Shown here: in pieces, positions 8,837 through 18,244 of the stretch
Layout: every line of letters begins with the position of its first letter
Position numbering within the stretch: the first letter of the stretch is position 1
NCBI GenBank assembly: GCA_038147195.1
Contig: JAYQTB010000004.1
Location: forward strand, 2,294,001 to 2,358,000
Reading direction: 5' to 3'
DNA length: 64,000 nt
Source: Eutrophocola salsuginis
GTDB lineage: Bacteria > Pseudomonadota > Gammaproteobacteria > Pseudomonadales > Pseudohongiellaceae
The notes under the pieces: model-generated
Told to the model about the DNA's origin: nothing
Databases searched by the model: none
Seen by the model: only the letters and a program-made list of their open reading frames with translations
Translations under genes and position numbers: made by a program

Positions 8837-9598
8837 TTATGCATTTACCAGCTGCGCACGCTTCTTAGGTGCGACAAATGATATTAGTAGGTCCGTTAAT
8901 ATTCTTGGGTTGCCGCCTCTCTGAATAAATAACACGGCTTCCAGGATAAGCTCGCAATTAGCGCTTTCCGACTCCGACTGATTTTTGAGCTTATCTGCAA
9001 TAGGGTTACAGAAACAGTTTGCGATCATGGCGCCATAGAGCGTAGTTAACAATGCCACAGCCATAGCAGGGCCGATAGATTTCGGGTCGCTCATGTTACC
9101 GAGCATCTGTACCAAACCTACTAGTGTCCCGATCATTCCCATAGCAGGTGCTACCTCTCCCCAAGATGAAAAGATGGCTGCACCCTGCTTGTGCCTTAAC
9201 TTCATGATCTCGATATCCCTAGTGAGCCCTTTGATAATTAGCTCCTCCTCAGTACCGTCCACCAGCATACCGATTCCCTTTTCCATGAACTTATTATCAA
9301 TTTGCTGGCCTTCCAGAGCGATCATCCCATCCTTCCTTGCAATTGACGCAAATTCGACGAGTTGAGATATCAACTGATCTGGCTTTTCGAGAGGTTTGCC
9401 AAAGGCTTTACTGGCAACCTTGATGGCGTTTAAGAACTCATCTAAAGAGGAGCGCAATAGAACAACCATTATTGAGCCGCCTAGAACAATCGCGATACTG
9501 GGCGCATTTATATATGCATCAGCCGAACCGCCGCTCAGCATTGACCAAACAATCAGTCCAAATGCCCCTAAAAGCCCTAAGATAGTTGCAATGTCCAT
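8837..9598 (-). CDS. pomA: MotA/PomA-like stator protein (sodium type)
   Basis: 253 aa, the same length as Vibrio PomA and shorter than E. coli MotA. Four membrane segments: two N-terminal, then a cytoplasmic loop with EEELIIKGLTRDIEIMKLRH, then VAPAMGMIGTLVGLVQML and ALLTTLYGAMIAN, both typical of PomA. It forms the ion channel with MotB and pushes on FliG. First gene of the stator operon; CGGAG precedes the ATG. A sodium preference is inferred from PomA-like features and from FlgT and FlgP elsewhere in the window, not proven. Confidence 0.92.
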   Translation of the reverse strand: MDIATILGLLGAFGLIVWSMLSGGSADAYINAPSIAIVLGGSIMVVLLRSSLDEFLNAIKVASKAFGKPLEKPDQLISQLVEFASIARKDGMIALEGQQIDNKFMEKGIGMLVDGTEEELIIKGLTRDIEIMKLRHKQGAAIFSSWGEVAPAMGMIGTLVGLVQMLGNMSDPKSIGPAMAVALLTTLYGAMIANCFCNPIADKLKNQSESESANCELILEAVLFIQRGGNPRILTDLLISFVAPKKRAQLVNA

Positions 9599-9667
9599 TT
9601 TCTTACTCCGAAATTGATATATACTTTATTTAAATAACTCTTCAAGCAAACATTCTGTTATTTCATT

Positions 9668-10225
9668 GTGCCAGTAAAAGTAAGCACGCTTATATTCTTA
9701 CTTATGAACACCAGCCTCCTGGCGTCTTGTGGCTTTAAAACACCGCCAGAATGCAGTCGTTTCTTCACAGATAGCCCAAACGCCAGATCAGTCTTCACGC
9801 TCAATAATAATGGTCTCGCCAGCTTACCGAAATCAACTATATCTTGGTCTCGTTGCCCAGCAGGCCAGCGATTTACTCGGGACCAAGAGTGTGTCGGTGA
9901 ACCAATATACCTCTCTTTTTCGGAAGCCATTGAATATACTAAAGATTTATCCGAGAAATCGGGGAATACTGTCAGAATGCCGACCAGAGATGAGATTGAA
10001 GAAATCTCTGAATCTCGATGCATAAATCCGGCAATTGATCTTAATATATTCCCAACTATGGTTACCGAAACCTTCTGGACCTCATCTGACAACACTCTCC
10101 GGTCTAAATTGGCGTGCTCTTACTACAGCTTCAAGGGCACCCTTTCATGCCTAGACCCTAAAGAAAGCGAACACCCGTTCCTGTTAGTCATCGAAAAAGA
10201 TTCATCAGCTAGACTATTATATTAA
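9668..10225 (+). CDS. DUF1566-like lipoprotein of unknown function
   Basis: 185 aa. A lipobox (LLASC) at the end of an N-terminal hydrophobic stretch points to a lipoprotein. The C-terminal part (VRMPTRDEIEEI, then TFWTSSD) resembles DUF1566/Lcl-type domains, which fold like C-type lectins, but without the full set of glycines and tryptophans, so the assignment is tentative. It is divergent from motA (70 bases) and its 3' end overlaps the next minus-strand gene by 17 bases. No link to flagella is evident besides position. Confidence 0.65.
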   Translation: MPVKVSTLIFLLMNTSLLASCGFKTPPECSRFFTDSPNARSVFTLNNNGLASLPKSTISWSRCPAGQRFTRDQECVGEPIYLSFSEAIEYTKDLSEKSGNTVRMPTRDEIEEISESRCINPAIDLNIFPTMVTETFWTSSDNTLRSKLACSYYSFKGTLSCLDPKESEHPFLLVIEKDSSARLLY

Positions 10226-10454
10226 TCTCCTCTTCTTCCTCTTTTTGACCAAATAACAAATCACAGTCGATGGCGGTCTTAACTGGTTTTTGAGCAAAGG
10301 CCAAACAGATCTTGCCTTCTAATTTATACACTTCCATACACGGGAGTGATTTACTGACGAAATCCATAGATCTGCAACCAAAAGGAAAGTTTTTATTCCA
10401 CGTATTATAAAAATGCTCACATTTTCGACAATTAACGTTATCGTTTGTGTTCAT
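10209..10454 (-). CDS. Small Cys-containing protein of unknown function
   Basis: 81 aa with CRKCEHFYNTWNKNFPFGC near the N-terminus and two further Cys (positions about 39 and 49), a pattern suited to a small metal-binding site, and a poly-Glu tail. I have an impression of similar small proteins beside flagellar genes in other gammaproteobacteria, sometimes misnamed uracil-DNA glycosylase, but cannot confirm it. It overlaps the upstream gene by 17 bases and overlaps the convergent lipoprotein gene at its 3' end. Probably the last gene of the flgB-fliD transcript. Confidence 0.65.
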   Translation of the reverse strand: MNTNDNVNCRKCEHFYNTWNKNFPFGCRSMDFVSKSLPCMEVYKLEGKICLAFAQKPVKTAIDCDLLFGQKEEEEEINIIV

Positions 10455-10641
10455 TTATATACATCCAAATAACAGTGACTATAAGTCCGACCACAATCAA
10501 AAAGGCGAGTATGTTTACCAAACTTACCCCCTCTAATATAGACAGATTAGGTCTGGTCCATATAAAAAAGAGGATAGGCAAACCTATCAATAGGTACCAT
10601 CTGATGTATTTACAAACCAAACAATTATTAGTATCTGCCAT
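10438..10641 (-). CDS. Small two-pass membrane protein
   Basis: 67 aa: an N-terminal CLVC pair, then two hydrophobic segments (about residues 15-29 and 42-60) and a short basic C-terminus. It lies 29 bases after fliD and overlaps the next small gene, so the pair is probably cotranscribed with fliD. Both small products carry a CxxC motif near the N-terminus. Function not recognised. Confidence 0.6.
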   Translation of the reverse strand: MADTNNCLVCKYIRWYLLIGLPILFFIWTRPNLSILEGVSLVNILAFLIVVGLIVTVIWMYINEHKR

Positions 10642-10670
10642 AATATATTTGTATTAGTTAATTGTTCATA

Positions 10671-12119
10671 TTAGTCGTTGCTATACATGCTCTGCATAGC
10701 CTTTATTTGACCAGATAGATATTCACTTGTATTTTTGCTTCTTTGAACAATGGTTTCCATTGCCGCAAATTGGGCAAGGTACCTACTCTTAATTTTTTCG
10801 AGTCTTTCTTGAAGATCTAGGAGATCTTCTTCATATTTCGATACATTATCCTCTGCAGAATCAATCTTATATTTTATGGTTCCAGTATCATTAATAAATG
10901 AATCGATAACATTTTGTGAATCAAGCGCCAGGCCTTTTGCCAAGGCACTTGTCGGAAGCTGGCCGTTAGTATTTGCTGTCAGCATAGTTCGTATGTCTGA
11001 GAAGTTATCTTTTATTGCAGCGGCATAGATGGTTTCGTTGATTTTTAATTTTCCGCCGAGCTCTGAGTAAATACCTAGATCTCTCAAGGTATCGAAGCCA
11101 TTTGATGGTGTTGAGGATACTTTATCTAATAACCCCCTAATGCTACTTAAAATCGTATTAACTACATTTTTTTCATTTGAAAGTGAGCCAGCCAGCTCAT
11201 CTTCATCGTTTTCATCTCCAGTTAGATACTCTGCTGCATCAACTAGGGTGTTGTAATCTAAAATAAGGTTATCAAGAGAGTTACGTAATCCTGCAGTGTC
11301 TTCTGAAACAACAATGCTGGTTGTCCCAGTATTTTTGATATCTAAATCTACTCCCGGAATTAGGTTTGTTGGAGAGTTATCTGGTCGATAAACTCGCATT
11401 CCATTTACCGTAAGATCAAGATCTGCAGCTGTTTGTGTTGTAATTTGTCCAAAATTTGCCAAACTGCTTGATATATCAAAACTATTTGCGGCTCCAGTCT
11501 TTCCTTCCACTACGATATTGAAAGATGTGCCCGACGAATCAAAATTAAGTGCTCTGGCTTTAATTCCATTTATACCCGCAGCATTTATTGCATTTATTAT
11601 GCCTTGAGGAGTATGCGTTGTTACAGTAATTACGTTAGCGCTGCCACCTGAAGGCGAATTGATTGTGATAGTAAAGTCTGAACCACTAAGACTTTGCGAT
11701 AGTGATGTATATTTCTCATTCGTTGCATTACTCGAGTCGTTATCAAGATACACGACCTGATTATCTGCTAAATCGTTAACTACTAGGGTTGTTGTCCCAG
11801 CCGTCGCAGAAATCTGGCTGGTGATTTTTGCGCTTACCCTATTATCATCCTGGCTTGAAATTGATTTTGACAGAAGCTGATCTTTTTCAGTTAAGGATCC
11901 ATATGATGATTTTAGATTTGTAAGTGCTGATTTTAGGGCGCCAAAGCCAGAAATATTTAGCGTGGCGGATTCCTGCTTGCTGCTTACACTGTCTATCCGC
12001 GGCTGAGTCTCGGCCTCTGCGAGAGTTGTAGCAAGCTCAACGATATCAACCCCAGAGCCAGTTTTTAAAGCTTGAGTTATCTTGGTACCAATTGAGTTTG
12101 TTGATGATACTTCAGCCAT
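10671..12119 (-). CDS. fliD: Flagellar filament cap protein FliD
   Basis: About 482 aa. N-terminal FliD domain (GSGVDIVELATTLAEAE, then a coiled region), flagellin-hook IN-like repeats in the middle, and a C-terminal helical domain ending in a coiled coil (YLSGQIKAMQSMYS). FliD caps the growing filament and folds flagellin at the tip. The ATG at 12119 or an in-frame GTG two codons upstream could be the start; neither has a strong binding site. Here fliD follows flgL directly, unlike Vibrio where it lies with flaG, so the hook-filament junction and cap genes form one block. Confidence 0.9.
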   Translation of the reverse strand: MAEVSSTNSIGTKITQALKTGSGVDIVELATTLAEAETQPRIDSVSSKQESATLNISGFGALKSALTNLKSSYGSLTEKDQLLSKSISSQDDNRVSAKITSQISATAGTTTLVVNDLADNQVVYLDNDSSNATNEKYTSLSQSLSGSDFTITINSPSGGSANVITVTTHTPQGIINAINAAGINGIKARALNFDSSGTSFNIVVEGKTGAANSFDISSSLANFGQITTQTAADLDLTVNGMRVYRPDNSPTNLIPGVDLDIKNTGTTSIVVSEDTAGLRNSLDNLILDYNTLVDAAEYLTGDENDEDELAGSLSNEKNVVNTILSSIRGLLDKVSSTPSNGFDTLRDLGIYSELGGKLKINETIYAAAIKDNFSDIRTMLTANTNGQLPTSALAKGLALDSQNVIDSFINDTGTIKYKIDSAEDNVSKYEEDLLDLQERLEKIKSRYLAQFAAMETIVQRSKNTSEYLSGQIKAMQSMYSND

Positions 12120-12131
12120 TTCCACAAACCA

Positions 12132-13058
12132 TTATTTTATAAAATCAAATAAGCTTAATTGGGATACTTTCGAGAATGTACTTTGAGCAGCCTCAAGTGC
12201 AAGCATGTCTGAAGATAGCTGTGTAATGGCAGTAGCGTAATCTACATCTTGTGATTCTGAGAGCAAATTCCGGTATACCAGTATTTTGTCTTGAGCAATT
12301 GTTTCTCTTTCTGAAACTACCTTTTGCCTCAAGCCATTTTCAACCAAGTTGGAACCCAAATTTTGGATGACTAAATCAAGTTCAACAGAACCTCTTTGTA
12401 TCTCTGATAGATTATTTGTGCGTATAGCATTAAGGACATCTTCCATCACCTTGAACATATCGACCTTGGTAACGACAACACCAGCATCATTTTTCCTTTC
12501 GAGAGACCCGGCCAACCTGTCGCCACTAATATTTAGAGGTAATGCGTATCCACCCACCACAGTTGTTTTTATTTCAGATTGATTGCCTTGATATACTGTC
12601 GATCCGTCATTCTGCTTGACAAATGGTACTGTCGTAGTTTTTGTGCCTGAAAAAATGTAATGCCCATTTGAATCTTTTGTATTAGCCAGACCCCTAATAT
12701 CATCTAAATATCCCGCAATTTCATTGGCAAAAATATTCAAATCGCTCTGGCTATATGTTCCGTTCGAACTTGCAATAGATAGTTCCTGGATTCTACGAAT
12801 CATGTTTGACATTGAGCTCATCGCAGATTCTTCTTCGATATAGTTAGCATTGATATTACGCAAGGTATCAATGTAATCCTCTTGCGAAGAGATAACCGTC
12901 GAGAGCTTTATAGAACTAGTTGTTGATTTGACATCTGTGCTAGGCGTAACGTTTTTTTTGCCCGTAGCTAGTTGCGCCTGAAGTTCAGCAATTTTAGCTT
13001 GCTGATTAGTCATCAGTTCGTTTAACGTTTTATAATATTGTGCGGTTGATATTTTCAT
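12132..13058 (-). CDS. flgL: Hook-filament junction protein FlgL
   Basis: 308 aa with flagellin-like ends: the N-terminus KISTAQYYKTLNELMTNQ and RIQELSIASSNGTYSQSD, and the C-terminus DYATAITQLSSDMLALEAAQ. FlgL (HAP3) joins FlgK to the filament. Length is usual. It starts nine bases after flgK in the same operon, with AAGTATTAAA as a weak leader. The LEAAQ near the C-terminus replaces the Q-rich helix of flagellin, as expected for FlgL. Confidence 0.92.
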   Translation of the reverse strand: MKISTAQYYKTLNELMTNQQAKIAELQAQLATGKKNVTPSTDVKSTTSSIKLSTVISSQEDYIDTLRNINANYIEEESAMSSMSNMIRRIQELSIASSNGTYSQSDLNIFANEIAGYLDDIRGLANTKDSNGHYIFSGTKTTTVPFVKQNDGSTVYQGNQSEIKTTVVGGYALPLNISGDRLAGSLERKNDAGVVVTKVDMFKVMEDVLNAIRTNNLSEIQRGSVELDLVIQNLGSNLVENGLRQKVVSERETIAQDKILVYRNLLSESQDVDYATAITQLSSDMLALEAAQSTFSKVSQLSLFDFIK

Positions 13059-13066
13059 TTTAATAC

Positions 13067-16018
13067 TTACCGAGATGCGGCAATCAATGTATCAAACATA
13101 TCCCTTGCGACTTTTATAACTTGTGCTGCCGCCTGGAAGGATTGCTGATATTTAATTAGATCGGCAGCTTCACTATCCAAGGTTACACCAGCCGTAGCGT
13201 CTAAGAGTGCAACGGCGTCTTCTTTTACAGCTGATAATGCATCGGACGAGATAGTAGCCAACTCATGCTTATTACCAATATCAGAAATTAGCGATAGATA
13301 TTTCTGGGTCGGAATAAGGCTTCCATCAACTCCAATGTCTCTCACGTTAATGAGTCGATTCATTGTACCGTTATCGCCCATAGCTCCAGTGTTTGGTTTT
13401 ATGGTAAACACGTCACCAGTTGTAGGTGCTTCAGAAAAGGTAACCTTCACATCGTTCACCAAAACACCATTTGGCCATGCATAATTTTTCTTAGCCAGAA
13501 CAGTATTGGTTGTTGTATCAGTGATCTGTACAACAGTTGGAGATAAGAAAGTTAATGAGAAGGGCTGTTCGATACTGATTTCAGGCTTCTTAACTAAATT
13601 ATTTACATCATAACGAATGCTTAAATCTGTAGCCGAACCCGTAGCATAGACGAGAAAATCATCATCCATTGGCGAATTTGACACTATTGTAGTGGCAAGG
13701 CCAAGCCTACTGAGATCTTTTGCTGTCCCTTGTCCAGCGCCATAATTTTGAAATTCAAAATTTATATTTGTCCCTGAGTATTCAACTTTACCGACGAAAA
13801 TTCCATTACCCTCACCCAAGAAGTTGGTAGCGTCGCCGCCAACTGGGCTGCCAAATGATATGTTCTCGCCTCTGTTTGCTTCTATATTAGAGATAACAAT
13901 CTTATCTGCTCTGCGATCAAGCGTAGCTTGGACATTTGTATTTACAGTCTGTGCGTTAATTAGGTTGGCTAAGGCATCGAGTGTGGCAGGAACACCAGTC
14001 ATACCGTTGACAATCTGAACACCATTTATTGAAAGTTGCCTTGTTATATCGAAATCACTGTATAAATAAGAATATTCATTAATAGCTTTGGCTGTCACGC
14101 CTGTATTGACAGTTTCAGCATTTATCCAATTGGCAACGTCTTTAGCAGATAGTGTTACGCCATTTGCTATTGTGAGTGCTGGTAAATTTTGACCATTTAA
14201 TTTTAAGGATGTGCCCTGAATGAGCGTTAGTGGTGCACCAGTTGAATTAGTCTGTCTAGGCAGACCTGAGGACAGCATTTTTTCACTGGCAAAATTACCT
14301 AATTTGATTGTTGAATCCTTATAGCCAGCAGCGCCCTGAAGATTAAGGTAATCACTGATGTAGGATGTGCCTACTTCTATTGATTTTGAGTTTGACAGCC
14401 CAGCTTGAAATGCAGGGTCAAGCGCGCTAGTGCCAATTATATGGTTAAACTCTGATGTAAAGAGTTGTAACTGGTAATCTTTATCTACCGGTGGTTGTAT
14501 ACTTACTGTAAAGCCATTCGAGTCTCTAGGAATAAATAAGGATGGCTCAACCGTATTCGTTTTCGTCGTAATTGTCTGTGCAACGCCAAGATTTTTCGCC
14601 GTGTTAAATTGTACATATCCACTCAGCGGAGCGGCCCTTTGTGAATAAAGAATCGAAGGATCAACTTGTTTAAAATTTGTAATTGAACTCTCTATTTGTA
14701 ACCTATCAGCAGTTGCGATCTGATCTGTCTTAGTGATAAGGACTTTTATATTATCAATATCCCTAAGCGAAGGTTTGATTACATATTCTTCAGCATTTTC
14801 AAGTGTCTTTAAGACATTAATGCTTACACCATTATAAGAAAAGCCCCTATCTTCCCTAGAATTAGGCTGAATTATTGAGCGCGTTTCATTAACTAAATCA
14901 ATCACCGTCCACTCATTCTTAACTCCGTCCCATTTTGCCTTAATATTAATGTCGGGCGTGCCTGCTGGAGCAGTTACCTTGATGCCAGTGGAATTTGTAC
15001 CATCCGTAGAGTTCAGTGCCATATACTTAGGAGACAAATCAAAAACTAAATTACCTACATCACCATTGTTATTGAGTCCATTTTTATGAATATTATTAAT
15101 GGAATTAGCCATTTTAGTGACTAGAATATCCAGGTCATCCCGCAACTTTTCGAAGATGTCATCTCTGAACTTAAGCAGGCCGCCTACAGTACCACCTCTG
15201 ACCTCTCCCACGTTTAAGTTTTTTCCATATGCGTCGAATATCACGGCGATTGGTCCACCTGAAACGATGGATAATCTAGGATTTAGGTTATAAGAACGAA
15301 GGGCGTTAACAAATGTTAGGTTACTACTGCTTCCGGCCAACTTGACAATGGCCCGTTCGCTCCCGTCTATAGTGACATCCATACTTACATATTTGGACAT
15401 TTCAAGGAGAAGGAAGTCTCTTTGATCTAAGAGTGCCGGGGGAGGTCTCTTTGATAGCGATGTCTTGGCAAGCTCTCTATTTACCAGGGATAAGCTTTCA
15501 GAGAGCTTATTAAATTCGTCTAATTGAGTGTTTAGTGTCTCTTCTATTTCTAAATTTACTTGCTCTAATTCTGCACCAATGGCTTTACTTCTTTCTGCAA
15601 GAAACTCTATGGCACCAATAAATTCCTGGCGGAAAGCTTCCTCGGTCGGATTACTGCTTAACTGAGTAACTGCAGAAAAAAATTCATTTATACCCGCAAC
15701 AAGACTTCCCTTCTCTGTTCCCAAAAGATCGATGAGCCTATCTGTATACTGCATGATAGGCGCCTGCTCATTCATTTTACTATTTGCAACGCGAATATTT
15801 GAGGTTGCAAATTCATCAAATGCTCGTGTTACACCATTAGAATTTGCACCAGTTCCAAGATAACTTACGCCCTGTAATACTGGGTTATTTTCTCTGGACG
15901 AGATCTCCTGCCTTGAATAACCATCTGAATTCAAGTTAGCTATATTATTACTGACAGTTGCAAGTGCTTGTCTATAAAGTTCAGCAGCACTTGCACCGAT
16001 ATTTAGAAGATCACTCAT
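13067..16018 (-). CDS. flgK: Hook-associated protein FlgK, unusually long
   Basis: 983 aa, against roughly 450-680 for most FlgK. N-terminal D0/D1 (LNIGASAAELYRQALATVSN, then NIANLNSDGYSRQE) and C-terminal helix (EAADLIKYQQSFQAAAQVIK) are typical. The extra length is in the middle (about residues 350-850), which has repeated segments of the form LxLNGQNLPALTIANGVTLS and LSINGVQIVNGMTGVPATLD, suggesting added beta domains. It joins hook to FlgL. The companion hook protein FlgE is also nearly 1,000 aa, so the whole hook and junction surface is probably enlarged. Confidence 0.92.
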   Translation of the reverse strand: MSDLLNIGASAAELYRQALATVSNNIANLNSDGYSRQEISSRENNPVLQGVSYLGTGANSNGVTRAFDEFATSNIRVANSKMNEQAPIMQYTDRLIDLLGTEKGSLVAGINEFFSAVTQLSSNPTEEAFRQEFIGAIEFLAERSKAIGAELEQVNLEIEETLNTQLDEFNKLSESLSLVNRELAKTSLSKRPPPALLDQRDFLLLEMSKYVSMDVTIDGSERAIVKLAGSSSNLTFVNALRSYNLNPRLSIVSGGPIAVIFDAYGKNLNVGEVRGGTVGGLLKFRDDIFEKLRDDLDILVTKMANSINNIHKNGLNNNGDVGNLVFDLSPKYMALNSTDGTNSTGIKVTAPAGTPDINIKAKWDGVKNEWTVIDLVNETRSIIQPNSREDRGFSYNGVSINVLKTLENAEEYVIKPSLRDIDNIKVLITKTDQIATADRLQIESSITNFKQVDPSILYSQRAAPLSGYVQFNTAKNLGVAQTITTKTNTVEPSLFIPRDSNGFTVSIQPPVDKDYQLQLFTSEFNHIIGTSALDPAFQAGLSNSKSIEVGTSYISDYLNLQGAAGYKDSTIKLGNFASEKMLSSGLPRQTNSTGAPLTLIQGTSLKLNGQNLPALTIANGVTLSAKDVANWINAETVNTGVTAKAINEYSYLYSDFDITRQLSINGVQIVNGMTGVPATLDALANLINAQTVNTNVQATLDRRADKIVISNIEANRGENISFGSPVGGDATNFLGEGNGIFVGKVEYSGTNINFEFQNYGAGQGTAKDLSRLGLATTIVSNSPMDDDFLVYATGSATDLSIRYDVNNLVKKPEISIEQPFSLTFLSPTVVQITDTTTNTVLAKKNYAWPNGVLVNDVKVTFSEAPTTGDVFTIKPNTGAMGDNGTMNRLINVRDIGVDGSLIPTQKYLSLISDIGNKHELATISSDALSAVKEDAVALLDATAGVTLDSEAADLIKYQQSFQAAAQVIKVARDMFDTLIAASR

Positions 16019-16033
16019 TATCTGAGTACTTTT

Positions 16034-16366
16034 TTAGCTTCCAATTAGTTTATTGCGCTGATCTAAATTATTGAGCCATTGATATATACCTAAGCCCTGA
16101 GTCTGAGGAATGTAGTGTGCAACCTCATCATAAAAAAGATCTTCAAATAAATTCATAGAGTCGTTATTAATCAAGTCACTCTTGAAGGGCTCAAGTGCTG
16201 CTTGCATTGAGTCTGTTAGCTGCCTCAGGAACATGGCCTCAAATTCCATAGCAACCTTTTTATTTATTTCATTTTTTGAATCATTTTGTGAGCTCATTCC
16301 AGATTTCAAACTTCTAATGCCTGAAAAATCTAACGTGCTAGACACATAATTATTGATAGTTGCCAT
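16034..16366 (-). CDS. flgJ: Rod-binding protein, FlgJ N-terminal domain only
   Basis: 110 aa carrying the rod-binding domain (VAMEFEAMFLRQLTDSMQAA, then FEDLFYDEVAHYIPQ). The C-terminal muramidase domain of enterobacterial FlgJ is missing, as in many polar-flagellated bacteria, so a separate enzyme must open the cell wall for the rod. The MltD-like transglycosylase at 37 kb is one local candidate, by inference only. The start abuts the end of flgI. Confidence 0.88.
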   Translation of the reverse strand: MATINNYVSSTLDFSGIRSLKSGMSSQNDSKNEINKKVAMEFEAMFLRQLTDSMQAALEPFKSDLINNDSMNLFEDLFYDEVAHYIPQTQGLGIYQWLNNLDQRNKLIGS

Positions 16367-17539
16367 TTAGATCACCACTAATTCAGCTTTCAGGCTTCCG
16401 GCTCTCTTGAGTGCTTCAAGTATGGCGATTAAGGCAGAGGGCGACGCTCCAACCTGATTAATTGCATCTACAATTTCTTGTAGCTCAATACCTGGCTCAA
16501 AAACAAACATGTTACTTGTCTCTTCCTCAACCTGAATGTCTGCATTTTGAACTGGCACAGCTTGTCCTTGACCTAAAGGATTAGGCTGAACGACATCATT
16601 TATGGCGGTTATACGAACCATGAGTGTGCCATGTGATACGGCGGCCGCACCTACCCTGACCGAGCGATTAATTACTGCGGTGCCTGTCCTAGAGTTGACT
16701 ACAACCCTGGCCATAGGATCACCGGGATCTACATCCAAATTCTCTATATCGCTTAAAAATGAGACCTTCTGGCTCATGTCTTGAGGGCTACGAACAACAA
16801 CAGAGACGGCATCAATTGCGTTTGCTGTACCTGCACCGTAAAGATTGTTAATCCCGTTGGCTATGGCATTAGCTGTGCTAAAGTCTGCGTCCCTTACGTT
16901 TAAGATTATATTGTCAGCGGTTTCAAAAGATGATGGTATTAGCCTCTCAAGAATTGCTCCATTTGGAATTCTTCCGGAGGTCGGAACGCCTATCTCAACA
17001 CTATTACCGGCCGCATCTACAGATATGCCGGTGACCGTAAGAGGTCCCTGGGCGAGGGCGTAAACTTCGCCATCTATACCACGCAACTCTGTCAGTATTA
17101 GATTACCTCCGCGCAAACTTTCTGCACTTCCCACAGTAGATATATTTACATCTAGCCTCTGCCCAGGTTTAGCAAAAGCAGGTACTTCTGCCGTAACTAA
17201 TACTGCAGCCAAGTTATCGGTCTGAAGTGGTTGCTGTGCATTTTGTTGCGCCAACCTGACAATATTGTCACCTAAGTCAAATTCCGAGACTGGACCGTCT
17301 ACACTTATCCCAAGACCTGATAACAATGATGTGAGGCTTTGTCCTGTAACTCGCAGATCTCGGCCATCACCAGTACCAGATAATCCACCCACCAAGCCAA
17401 ATCCTATTAGCTGGTTGCTTCTAACACCGGCTACATCAGCAATATCCTTGATTCGGTCAGCCGAGCAAATGGTAGATAAAGCGATGGACATTATGAAAAT
17501 GCTCAGCTTCAAGAATTTTTTATTTATATTACGCATCAT
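16367..17539 (-). CDS. flgI: Flagellar P-ring protein FlgI
   Basis: 390 aa from the ATGATG pair at 17539/17536. From there a clear signal peptide (KKFLKLSIFIMSIALSTICSA) leads into DRIKDIADVAGVRSNQLIGFGLV, the hallmark start of mature FlgI. An open frame extends 25 codons upstream, but it would overlap flgH by 68 bases and place the signal peptide internally, so I reject that start. FlgI polymerises around the rod in the peptidoglycan layer. The C-terminus (LQEIVDAINQVGASPSALIA) is typical. Confidence 0.93.
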   Translation of the reverse strand: MMRNINKKFLKLSIFIMSIALSTICSADRIKDIADVAGVRSNQLIGFGLVGGLSGTGDGRDLRVTGQSLTSLLSGLGISVDGPVSEFDLGDNIVRLAQQNAQQPLQTDNLAAVLVTAEVPAFAKPGQRLDVNISTVGSAESLRGGNLILTELRGIDGEVYALAQGPLTVTGISVDAAGNSVEIGVPTSGRIPNGAILERLIPSSFETADNIILNVRDADFSTANAIANGINNLYGAGTANAIDAVSVVVRSPQDMSQKVSFLSDIENLDVDPGDPMARVVVNSRTGTAVINRSVRVGAAAVSHGTLMVRITAINDVVQPNPLGQGQAVPVQNADIQVEEETSNMFVFEPGIELQEIVDAINQVGASPSALIAILEALKRAGSLKAELVVI

Positions 17540-17546
17540 ATTGCTA

Positions 17547-18227
17547 TCAGAATGGCCATAGTGAATATAAGAGACGTGTGCCAATAGGGGTCTTCGTTGA
17601 ATTTGCAAGCGCACCTACGCCGCTGTAGGAGAACTGTGCACTTGCAAGTCTTCGTGATAACACCGTGTTATTTGGCTGGATATCTTCCGGGCGCACGATA
17701 CCCCTCACTTTGATATATTCGCTGCCCTCATTGAGCTCGATTTCTTTCTCGCCCACTATAACTAGGTTGCCGTTACTCAGTACCTGTTGGACTATCGCTG
17801 AAATGCTGCCATTAAGTGAGGCAGATTGACCAGCCGTACCGTTACCCACGGATCCTATTGTCGATCCCAAGTTATCTAAATTCGCCAGATCATCGGCTGT
17901 GGTGCCAGCCGGAAAAATATCGGGCGTCAATACACCATTAGACACCCTCTCTGTTGTTAGTCCGGTCTCCCTTGATGCTTGAGCAGATTCATCTAAAACC
18001 ACGGTAATGATATCCCCAACACGGTAGGAACCCGTTGAATACGCTCTGCCAGCCGGATAAAGGTTAGACCCGTTATCAAAGATAGAACCTGTTGGAATAG
18101 GCGAGACTGCCAGTGGCAAGGGATCTAAAATCTCAAATACCTCATCTTGCTCAGTATCCGGATTTATAGAAGCGCATCCAACTAGAAGAAGGCTGAATCC
18201 AATAAATACGTAAGGCGATTTTTTCAT
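17547..18227 (-). CDS. flgH: Flagellar L-ring lipoprotein FlgH
   Basis: 226 aa. Lipobox LLVGC after a short signal sequence, then YRVGDIITVVLDESAQASRE and NGNLVIVGEKEIELNEG, and IVRPEDIQPNNTVLS, all diagnostic for FlgH. It forms the outer-membrane bushing. It lies 17 bases after flgG and 7 bases before flgI. Its product would meet FlgP and FlgT, encoded at 28-30 kb, if the motor is of Vibrio type. Confidence 0.94.
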   Translation of the reverse strand: MKKSPYVFIGFSLLLVGCASINPDTEQDEVFEILDPLPLAVSPIPTGSIFDNGSNLYPAGRAYSTGSYRVGDIITVVLDESAQASRETGLTTERVSNGVLTPDIFPAGTTADDLANLDNLGSTIGSVGNGTAGQSASLNGSISAIVQQVLSNGNLVIVGEKEIELNEGSEYIKVRGIVRPEDIQPNNTVLSRRLASAQFSYSGVGALANSTKTPIGTRLLYSLWPF

Positions 18228-18244
18228 TATTTACCTAGATACTT

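Noticed and set aside
9658..10095. 145-codon minus-strand frame
   Set aside because: Lies fully antisense to the DUF1566-like lipoprotein, which has a lipobox and a sensible domain; a shadow frame.
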